Below, in pieces: positions 6,537 to 12,348 of a stretch of DNA of 12,348 nt; position 1 is the stretch's first letter, and each line of letters opens with the position of its first letter. The DNA lies in the NCBI GenBank assembly GCA_001839685.1, contig MLAK01000070.1, positions 1 to 12,348 on the forward strand. The letters run 5' to 3'. Under the pieces are notes generated by a model. The model was not told the DNA's origin. It was given only the letters and a program-made list of their open reading frames with translations, and ran no database searches. The stretch is from Tritrichomonas foetus. Lineage: Eukaryota; Parabasalia; Tritrichomonadida; Tritrichomonadidae. The position numbers were made by a program, and so were the translations under genes.

Positions 6537-7322
6537 TTAATCTTGATTCGGCAATTCAGCACCATTTGCTTTTGGGTTGTCTTTCTCTCTTTTTGCACGA
6601 AGCATTTCGTCTCTTGTATGCTGCAAAAGTCTGCATTCTTTCTTTAGTTTTTCAAGCTTGATTTTCTTTTGTTTCAATATTTGCTTCATTGCCGAATCAT
6701 CAAAATCTCTACGAGGCTTGTCCAAATCGAAAGAAAGTGTATCCAGCATGTCCAAACTATTGAAAAATGGAAGGTCCGCCTCAAGTTCAGCCGCAGTTGG
6801 TGCAAAAAGGCTGGTGTGCCGAAAATCAGGAAATGAACGAAACATAAAGTTGGTTCTCTTTCTTGGCTGCATCGCTTGAATCCTTAAAATGACCTCATTA
6901 GTTTTTGCACGTATTGTTAGATACGTTTGATCAAGTTCGTCAATCCGTCTTTGATATTCCTGCTCTTGCTGTTCCCACCGATCTTGGAGCAACTGGTATC
7001 TTAGTTTCAGAACCTTAGAAAGCTGTTCTTTTTCGCTGACGCTTTTTGAAATTCGTTTGATTTCCTCTTTTATTTTCGTCGATTTTGAATCTGCTTCATC
7101 CTTCATTGCTTTAGCTTTTCTCTGCTCGTCGTCAGCCATCCGTTTAATTTCTGCCAGCAGAGCGGTTTTTGACTGCTGGGCTTTATCCACCATTGAATTT
7201 AAGACTTTGTTCCTTTGTTCGATTTCTTTCACTTTTTCGCTTTGAGCTTGAGTAGCGGCAACAATTTGTCGATATTTCTCCTTTGCCTCTTCAAGTTGAG
7301 CTTTAAGTTGCTCAACAGACAT
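6537..7322 (-). CDS. Coiled-coil protein, function unknown
   Basis: The 261-residue protein is mostly long charged helix. A first coiled coil runs from about residue 3 to 150 and is rich in Lys, Glu, Gln and Ala with heptad-spaced Leu, Ile and Val. A 60-residue break (about 152-205) holds aromatic motifs (FMFRSFPDFRH, LPFFNSLDMLDTLSFDL). A second basic coiled coil covers about 210-247. The short tail is polar. The design, two rods joined by a hydrophobic knot, fits a dimeric cytoskeletal or kinetochore-type structural component, but no specific family is recognised. No signal peptide or membrane segment is seen. The coding sequence looks less AT-rich than its neighbours, with more C- and G-ending codons. 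TTAACGAT lies one base before the ATG at 7322. The stop is TAA. Confidence 0.87.
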   Translation of the reverse strand: MSVEQLKAQLEEAKEKYRQIVAATQAQSEKVKEIEQRNKVLNSMVDKAQQSKTALLAEIKRMADDEQRKAKAMKDEADSKSTKIKEEIKRISKSVSEKEQLSKVLKLRYQLLQDRWEQQEQEYQRRIDELDQTYLTIRAKTNEVILRIQAMQPRKRTNFMFRSFPDFRHTSLFAPTAAELEADLPFFNSLDMLDTLSFDLDKPRRDFDDSAMKQILKQKKIKLEKLKKECRLLQHTRDEMLRAKREKDNPKANGAELPNQD

Positions 7323-7330
7323 TTAACGAT
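7323..7330 (-). promoter_or_regulatory. TAACGA motif abutting a start codon
   Basis: On the plus strand TTAACGAT (7323-7330) begins directly upstream of the minus-strand ATG at 7322. TAACGA is the core of the Myb recognition element described for Trichomonas vaginalis Myb factors. If the mRNA starts near here, the leader would be only a few bases long, as is usual in trichomonads. Confidence 0.35.
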
Positions 7331-7632
7331 TCAAAATGCGGATTTTTTGTATGACATTTGATATGAAAACACCGTTAGAAATACTTTTATATCATTAATA
7401 TTTCACTTTTTAGAAGAAGTTAAAAAAACCTTTAAGATTGGCTTCAAATTCCCCTATATACTTTCTGAAACCAATATCTGATTCCAGAAAAGCTCTAATG
7501 AAGGAATTAATGAATATGGCAATTATCAACCTTTTTCAATCGCTCAGCAATCACAAATATTTATCAAAAAATAAAGAAGAAAAGTAATTTCTAAAAAGAC
7601 GAAAAAAGTAAGAATACGCATAAAGATAAATG
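7331..7632. other. Intergenic region, no gene seen
   Basis: About 300 AT-rich bases separate two tandem minus-strand genes. No repeat, RNA gene or supported ORF was found beyond the motif at 7323 and the UAAA at 7633. Confidence 0.45.
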
Positions 7633-7636
7633 TTTA
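7633..7636 (-). terminator. UAAA signal overlapping a stop codon
   Basis: The minus-strand TAA stop of the 665-residue helical protein is followed by A, giving TAAA. This fits the trichomonad polyadenylation signal overlapping the stop. Confidence 0.45.
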
Positions 7637-9631
7637 CATAACAGAATTAATAATGTTATAAAAAAAGGTTTCGATATCAGGTGAATTTTCAAACACTACT
7701 TTCTCAAAACAGTGCCGAAGTAATTCCCATGATTTCTTTATATTCTTTCCAAAGTAAGACTTTTCTGAAATTTCGTCATGCACACCTTGATAATAGATGC
7801 AAAAAGTATCAAACAAAGCTTTCCAATCAGTAACTAAACTATATAAGATTTTAAAGAAGTATTTATTTTGCTCAAGAGAATCTTTCCCGAGTCCGCACGC
7901 CAGAAAATAAATAGATTCAAAAAATTGCGGAAGTTTTCTGACTCTGTAACTATATGGTGTAGAATTACTCAGTAAATGATTTATTATTATTGTTAATCGA
8001 CTCAAAGATTCTATATTTGTGATATCTAAATCGTTTAAAGAGTTATAGACTTGTTTAAACGATTGAAGATTATATTGGAGCGAATCAGAATCGATTTTAT
8101 TCAATTCAACAAATTTTCTACTTAATGCAAAATCGCCTGATTTAAAGTTATTGTTGTTTTTATAAATAAAGAACTGTGACGAAAATAAAGAATCAACTGA
8201 ATTAATAAGTTGATTCATGTATTTACAATAACTTTTGAGGGTGAGAACTGTTTCGAATGAATTGGCATTTTCCGCAAATTCGTTCGAAAGTTTTGAATAG
8301 GAAAATTTATAGAAATCTTGATTTCCTTCCCACTGAGTCCTTTTCATGATGTCTTTTATCACCTGTTTGTTGGAATTTGACTGAGTCAAATCTGGCACGT
8401 AAAACCAGATTGGATCGATTTCATTTTTCAAAGCGAAATTTCGAATACTGTAATAACCACGCGCAAAGTCTTCATTTTCACGTTTAAAAATAGCTTTTTT
8501 AAAAGGATCGAAAATACTTAATTTCGAAGGCTTTGGTAGATTTTCCAAAGTTGGATAAATCTTTGTTTCAAATGTAATAAATTGTTTTAAAGATTCAGCT
8601 GAACATCTTTTAAGCATTTCTTGATTATTCATTTCTTTCATTTTATTATCAGTTAAATTTAAAAACAAGTTAATTTCATATCCACTCGTATAAAATGAAT
8701 AATAAAGTAAATTAACTGGTTTAAAGCCTCCATAAGTAACAAGAATGTTTTCCTGGTAATTCCTTTCTCGAATTAAAGCTCTTGCAAAGATTGTATATGG
8801 TGCAGTTCCATCATAATAAGAAATAAATTTAAAAACTTGAATGAGAGTTTGACATTCATAATTTAAACTTCTTAGTTTGAATTGTGGAATAAATAACTTA
8901 TCGATGAATGTTTTATTGAAAAATTTGTTTCCAATGTTATAAACAGCAAGTGCTAATTGATTATGATATGTTGATAATAAATTTGAGGCTTGTTCGAGTG
9001 CTTCAATGAAAATATTATATAATTTCATAGGATTTTTTTGATTTTCTATAAAGGCCATCTCTTCATATTGATCAAAAAGATTTTCCAGAAAAAGCGGAGT
9101 ATTTTCATAAAACGCTGCAATGAAATGACCAATTAATTCTTGGTCGTCATAACACATTAATGACTTGATTAAAGCTACTGTATAGTTTTGCATTTCTGGT
9201 ATGATGAAATATCCATAAAGTTGAGGAAAAGTAATATGGGCAAATACATAAAGTTCCTTTGCTTTCTTTCCGCCTTTAAAATACTCATAAATGCAATATG
9301 CAAAAAGTGTTGGCTGTGATGTCATTGTGCAGACGATTTGATTGATGATCTGGATTGTATTGGAATCAATTCCCATTCTCATGCCAGGCGAAATAACCGG
9401 ATTTGATAATCGTTCGTATTCTGCTTCAAGTTGCTGATCTGTTATTTTCGTGTTGTAGGTAAATTTCGTGAAAAATATTGACATTCGTCGCATCTTTTTA
9501 AAGTATTCGTTCATCTGAGTGATGAATTTCTCTTCATTGTATTTTACTAAAGAATATTTGAACCATTTCATCTCGTGATATGCTTTTATTGTACTTTTTC
9601 GAATTTCGTCAATCGTTGGACTCCTCTTCAT
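7634..9631 (-). CDS. Large helical protein of unknown family
   Basis: The 665-residue protein is almost entirely alpha-helical by pattern, with many Phe, Tyr, Leu, Asn and Lys residues and no low-complexity tracts. Residues 90-190 contain aromatic helices (TLFAYCIYEYFKGG, FAHITFPQLYGYFIIPEM, LIGHFIAAFYENTPLFLENLFDQYEEM). Further helical bundles cover about 200-320, 335-410, 440-530 and 540-660. A Ras-GAP-like helical bundle crossed my mind from the Phe-Pro/Tyr-Gly-Tyr-Phe region, but I see no arginine finger or FLR motif, so I do not assign it. There is no signal peptide. Hydrophobic stretches are broken by charged residues, so it is probably soluble. The ATG at 9631 is the first in frame, with TTAAACGG about 48 bases upstream. 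The TAA stop overlaps UAAA. Confidence 0.88.
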   Translation of the reverse strand: MKRSPTIDEIRKSTIKAYHEMKWFKYSLVKYNEEKFITQMNEYFKKMRRMSIFFTKFTYNTKITDQQLEAEYERLSNPVISPGMRMGIDSNTIQIINQIVCTMTSQPTLFAYCIYEYFKGGKKAKELYVFAHITFPQLYGYFIIPEMQNYTVALIKSLMCYDDQELIGHFIAAFYENTPLFLENLFDQYEEMAFIENQKNPMKLYNIFIEALEQASNLLSTYHNQLALAVYNIGNKFFNKTFIDKLFIPQFKLRSLNYECQTLIQVFKFISYYDGTAPYTIFARALIRERNYQENILVTYGGFKPVNLLYYSFYTSGYEINLFLNLTDNKMKEMNNQEMLKRCSAESLKQFITFETKIYPTLENLPKPSKLSIFDPFKKAIFKRENEDFARGYYSIRNFALKNEIDPIWFYVPDLTQSNSNKQVIKDIMKRTQWEGNQDFYKFSYSKLSNEFAENANSFETVLTLKSYCKYMNQLINSVDSLFSSQFFIYKNNNNFKSGDFALSRKFVELNKIDSDSLQYNLQSFKQVYNSLNDLDITNIESLSRLTIIINHLLSNSTPYSYRVRKLPQFFESIYFLACGLGKDSLEQNKYFFKILYSLVTDWKALFDTFCIYYQGVHDEISEKSYFGKNIKKSWELLRHCFEKVVFENSPDIETFFYNIINSVM

Positions 9632-9679
9632 TTTTGGAGATAATTGAATATATATCGCATCAATGTCCTTTTTTCAAAA

Positions 9680-9687
9680 TTAAACGG
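9680..9687 (-). promoter_or_regulatory. CCGTTTAA motif upstream of the helical protein gene
   Basis: On the minus strand CCGTTTAA lies about 48 bases before the ATG at 9631. It contains the TAAACG hexamer seen before four other genes here and matches the AACGG core of classic Myb sites. Promoter role is inferred. Confidence 0.3.
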
Positions 9688-9999
9688 TCGTTCACTTTTT
9701 CAAAATTCTAAAACGATAACATGGAGGAAAAAATGTCAAAAAAAAAAATCGGTCGTTTTTAGAGAGTAGTAAATTTGGGTTTTTCTTATCTTAGATGTAG
9801 ATTATATTATTTTTCTTGATGATAAATGTGAGATTTGTTTCATCATATTTGTTTATGAGTGGATTTAAAAGTTTACAAACTGAATTGTTTTTGTTTAATT
9901 AGCTTTTTGTCCAACTGCTTTTGTAGTCAGATTTTTGAAAATGCTTCCAATTTCTGTTGATTAACCATGATGTAAAAGATGTTGTCATATATATCATCA

Positions 10000-10034
10000 T
10001 GTAATTTAATCTCTGTGATTTTATTTAAATTACA
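10000..10034. repeat. Short inverted repeat in the intergenic gap
   Basis: Arms TGTAATTTAA (10000-10009) and TTAAATTACA (10025-10034) are exact reverse complements with a 15-base loop. It is AT-rich and could be chance. It lies about 200 bases beyond the stop of the 10236-12233 gene. Confidence 0.4.
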
Positions 10035-10234
10035 ATGTGGATATTCTAATTTCCAATAATCAACAAAACTAGAAAGAAAAAGAAAGAAAAATCGACAATA
10101 CAAACAGATTTAGGGAAGAAATTGATGTTTCTGTAATAGGATGATATAAAAACATCAATATTTTCATAGTAACAATCAAAAAAGAGTTGCAATGTTTCTG
10201 AAGGCTGTTAAATTTAAATTGGAATCTGTATTTT

Positions 10235-10238
10235 TTTA
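10235..10238 (-). terminator. UAAA signal overlapping a stop codon
   Basis: The minus-strand TAA stop of the RVxF protein gene is followed by an A run, giving TAAA at the stop. It fits the trichomonad polyadenylation signal. Confidence 0.45.
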
Positions 10239-12233
10239 TGTTTTTGTCTGAATAGTTTTGGCCTTTTCTCTTTCACTTTTAATCATCTCATTTAAAAGTG
10301 ATGATGGAATAGCATAAGGAGATAAACTCAAAAATAGCTCAATATCTTCATCAGATACTTTTTTAATGGTAGCTTCAACGGATTTGGCCCAGCTGACCCT
10401 TTGTCTCCTTGATCGAACTGGACGAGATATTTTGGCTTTTTCTACTTCGGTCATTAAAACATTTGGTGCGAAACTTTGTCTTCTATTTCTTGATGATTTT
10501 GTTTCTTCAACAACAGGTGAAAGTTCTTCTGGTGTTGGCTGTTTTGGTGCATCACCATCTTCAGGAACAATAACATGTTCATCTGTTGATTCGATTAGTT
10601 CTTTAATAGTGGTATGTAGTTCATCAAAACCATCGTAGCTGTTTACTTCATTAATATTTGGATAAAATATGGCAACATATGGTGCAAGAAACTGAGATAA
10701 ACAAATTGCTGCACCAATAAAATCAGTCTCAAGCATAAATTTTTTTTGAATTAAAGGAAAATCAATTGTGATGGATTTTCTTCTTTTAGCAATTGGAATT
10801 GGACTTTTGGGTGCATCATCTGCATCTAATTTTTGATCAGGGAGTAAGGTTTTTCTCTTACTACGTGATCGTGTTGGTGATGCAGGAACCTTAATCTCAG
10901 GCTTAGGTTCTTCTTTCTTCGGTGGTGGAGGAATGTAGTTTTTAACTTTTTGAAAATTCGTCAATAAGTCATTAATTTCCTTTTCAGATGAAGGAAACCA
11001 GATAATCATTCTTTGTAGATGTGAAACGACTTCAGGAATGTTTCCATCAATAAAAAGAAAGATACTCACATGTTGAAATAAAATTTCTGGGCATAAAAAC
11101 TGTGGAAATGGAAGTAAATCAGTTAAATCATTCATAATTAACTTTCCAAAGAATTTAATTATCATTTTTTCATTTACACTTGGTGATTTTAGTTCAAATA
11201 TTTCAGGAAGTTTTGGTTTTTGAGGCCTATTGCCTTTTTTGGATTTTTTAGCTTTTGCTTTCTTTTTGGGAGAAGCACCAACTTTTGATTTAGAAACTCT
11301 AGGAGATTTTGATCTTTTAGATAATTTTTTGATTTCTTTCGGTGGAACAATTCGATGAATTATATAAAACAATCTTTTATGAAGTTGATCCATATTGCAA
11401 AATTCATATGCAGATGTTGATCCACATAATATGAAGTTTAGAAATTCTAAAAATCGTTTGACAAGTGTTTCAATTCGTTGTCTTTGAGTGAAATAGAAAT
11501 AATTGCCGTTTTTGAGATATGTTGCACTAACTCTTGCAAGCATTATACCCTTAATTAAAGGTTCTGGTTCGACTTCTTCTTGTTGTTCCTCCTCTCTTTC
11601 TGTTGATACTTCAAATATGTGATTTGGATTAGATTCCCTTCGGATTTCTTGTGCAAGATTTGGATCAATTGTTTTATTTCGTGTTTTTGGTTTACTCTTT
11701 TGGGTCAAAACTTGCAGATCTTCTGTTCTCATTCTTTTTATCTTTTCTTTTTGAGCAGCAATTTGAAGGTTTTGAAGTTCAGTTATAATAAAATCACGAT
11801 CAACTAGCATATTCGTGATATCAGGATTCTGAACGATTGGTACATGATTTTCATATCCAAAACGATGTTCACAAGGTTTTGTCGCTTTCTTTCTGTTTGG
11901 AATTTGAGCAGTCACAATTGTAAGTTGAGCTTTTTGTTGTTGCATAAAAACTTCTTCAGGTTTCCTTAAGAATTTCCTATTGTTTTCAATAATTTGATTT
12001 TTAATCAAACTTATTGGTTGCAAAAATGGATGTGGTTCACTCTTTCTTGGGGTAGTTAAATAAGTATTTTTTGGTTTTGGTAAATCACTAGGTTTTATGG
12101 GTAATTCTTCTTCCGTTCGAATTGTTTTTGGTTCTTCATTCAGAGAAAAGTTAACAGGCCAGCTAGTTTGAAAAACATGAGCGGCATTGTGGGCTTCAAG
12201 TGACATTAATTGAGTAGATATATATTCGGGCAT
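10236..12233 (-). CDS. Basic protein with PP1-docking RVxF motif, family unknown
   Basis: The 665-residue protein alternates disordered and helical parts. The Pro/Lys-rich N terminus (1-205) includes TTPRK (60-64). A helical block follows (about 227-297), then a Lys/Ser/Pro-rich basic stretch (300-342). A second helical block spans 343-431, then a proline run PPPP (435-438) and a second basic linker with SPTRSRSKRK (452-461) and RRKSI (484-488). A third helical block covers about 491-555, and the C-terminal tail is disordered. RVSW (612-615) fits the PP1-docking consensus K/R-V-x-F/W, and RVSWAKS resembles the RVSFA type. RRQSF (584-588) and RRKSI fit basophilic kinase sites. It may be a nuclear or cytoskeletal scaffold that recruits PP1, which is inference. 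The ATG at 12233 is the first in frame. The TAA stop overlaps UAAA. Confidence 0.88.
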   Translation of the reverse strand: MPEYISTQLMSLEAHNAAHVFQTSWPVNFSLNEEPKTIRTEEELPIKPSDLPKPKNTYLTTPRKSEPHPFLQPISLIKNQIIENNRKFLRKPEEVFMQQQKAQLTIVTAQIPNRKKATKPCEHRFGYENHVPIVQNPDITNMLVDRDFIITELQNLQIAAQKEKIKRMRTEDLQVLTQKSKPKTRNKTIDPNLAQEIRRESNPNHIFEVSTEREEEQQEEVEPEPLIKGIMLARVSATYLKNGNYFYFTQRQRIETLVKRFLEFLNFILCGSTSAYEFCNMDQLHKRLFYIIHRIVPPKEIKKLSKRSKSPRVSKSKVGASPKKKAKAKKSKKGNRPQKPKLPEIFELKSPSVNEKMIIKFFGKLIMNDLTDLLPFPQFLCPEILFQHVSIFLFIDGNIPEVVSHLQRMIIWFPSSEKEINDLLTNFQKVKNYIPPPPKKEEPKPEIKVPASPTRSRSKRKTLLPDQKLDADDAPKSPIPIAKRRKSITIDFPLIQKKFMLETDFIGAAICLSQFLAPYVAIFYPNINEVNSYDGFDELHTTIKELIESTDEHVIVPEDGDAPKQPTPEELSPVVEETKSSRNRRQSFAPNVLMTEVEKAKISRPVRSRRQRVSWAKSVEATIKKVSDEDIELFLSLSPYAIPSSLLNEMIKSEREKAKTIQTKT

Positions 12234-12238
12234 TTTTC

Positions 12239-12251
12239 GCTACTGTGTAGC
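12239..12251. repeat. Small hairpin just before a start codon
   Basis: GCTAC and GTAGC form a 5-bp stem with a three-base loop, five bases upstream of the minus-strand ATG at 12233. If it is transcribed, it would sit in the leader. It is short enough to be chance. Confidence 0.35.
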
Positions 12252-12282
12252 TCAACTGCCCGAAACAAATAATTTTATAAAT

Positions 12283-12290
12283 AACGTTTA
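12283..12290 (-). promoter_or_regulatory. TAAACGTT motif upstream of the RVxF gene
   Basis: On the minus strand TAAACGTT lies about 50 bases before the ATG at 12233. It is the recurring hexamer with a Myb-type AACGTT core. Promoter role is inferred from position and recurrence. Confidence 0.3.
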
Positions 12291-12305
12291 AAAATAAACT
12301 AAAAA

Positions 12306-12348
12306 CACAAACGGAAAAAACACAAACGAAAAACACAAACGGAAAAAA
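12306..12348 (+). repeat. Short tandem repeat cut by the window edge
   Basis: Three units begin CACAAACG: CACAAACGGAAAAAA (12306-12320), a 13-base version (12321-12333) and the 15-base version again (12334-12348). The array reaches the window end and may continue. Two units carry AACGG, a classic Myb-type core. It lies about 70-115 bases upstream of the ATG at 12233. Confidence 0.8.

Larger units (their letters stand above)
9632..10234. other. Intergenic region with repeats and a micro-ORF, no clear gene
   Basis: This is the largest gap, about 600 bases. It holds TTAAACGG (9680-9687), AACGATA (9712-9718) and an 8-bp direct repeat CGGTCGTT (9685-9692 and 9750-9757). A 13-codon plus-strand ORF runs from 9721 to 9762. 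A 10-bp inverted repeat, TGTAATTTAA/TTAAATTACA (10000-10009 and 10025-10034), has a 15-base loop. Two copies of AGAAAGAAAA lie at 10071-10090. None of these makes a convincing gene. Confidence 0.5.

Noticed and set aside
7634..9631. Ras-GAP domain protein
   Set aside because: The resemblance is a vague helical pattern. No arginine finger or FLR-type motif was found.
238..12233. Spliceosomal introns with the conserved trichomonad branch/acceptor motif ACTAACACACAG
   Set aside because: No such motif was seen, and all eight frames are continuous from ATG to stop.
10236..12233. KNL1/Spc105 kinetochore protein, because RVSWAK resembles its RVSFA PP1 site
   Set aside because: The motif is at the wrong end, and neither MELT repeats nor a C-terminal RWD domain is visible. 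The short motif alone cannot carry the call.
4708..12233. Polycistronic operon of five minus-strand genes
   Set aside because: Gaps are 300-600 bases, and most genes have their own upstream motif and downstream UAAA, as expected for single transcription units.
216..12240. Canonical trichomonad initiator TCAYW at each start
   Set aside because: Only partial matches (TCATC near 2717, TCAAA near 2939, TCAAT near 9650) were found, so I did not annotate initiators.

Overview
The window looks like nuclear DNA of an AT-rich, compact, intron-poor protist. My best reading is a parabasalid (trichomonad), most like Tritrichomonas. The clues are long uninterrupted ORFs with no sign of splicing, intergenic gaps of about 200-600 bases, UAAA motifs that overlap or closely follow stop codons (the parabasalid polyadenylation signal), Myb-type motifs (TAAACG, ACGATA/TAACGA) close to start codons, and a eukaryotic protein repertoire (cyclin, LisH-like, armadillo-like, coiled-coil and PP1-docking proteins). 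There is no direct marker gene, so the assignment is an inference.

Layout: a 15-bp degenerate tandem repeat (114-210) precedes a plus-strand cyclin gene (238-1206). The cyclin converges on a minus-strand gene for a nuclear-looking C2-like protein (1545-2717), with a nine-copy 18-bp minisatellite (1344-1505) between their 3' ends. That gene diverges from a plus-strand armadillo-like helical repeat gene (2939-4228). The rest of the window is five head-to-tail minus-strand genes: a LisH-like protein (4708-5274), a small SP/TP-rich protein (5807-6226, start corrected to the ATG at 6226), a two-segment coiled-coil protein (6537-7322), a 665-residue helical protein of unknown family (7634-9631), and a 665-residue basic protein carrying a PP1-type RVxF motif (10236-12233). 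All eight genes appear intact. Seven use TAA and one uses TGA.

I see no operon logic: each gene has its own upstream motif and downstream UAAA. A loose theme of phosphorylation and cell-cycle control runs through three of the proteins: the cyclin with SP/TP sites in its tail, the SP/TP-rich small protein, and the RVxF protein with RRxS sites. Sharing a neighbourhood does not prove a shared pathway. No RNA genes, transposons, CRISPR arrays or introns were recognised. The least explained elements are the recurring TAAACG/ACGAT motifs near starts, the three short tandem arrays outside genes, and the proteins at 7634-9631 and 10236-12233.
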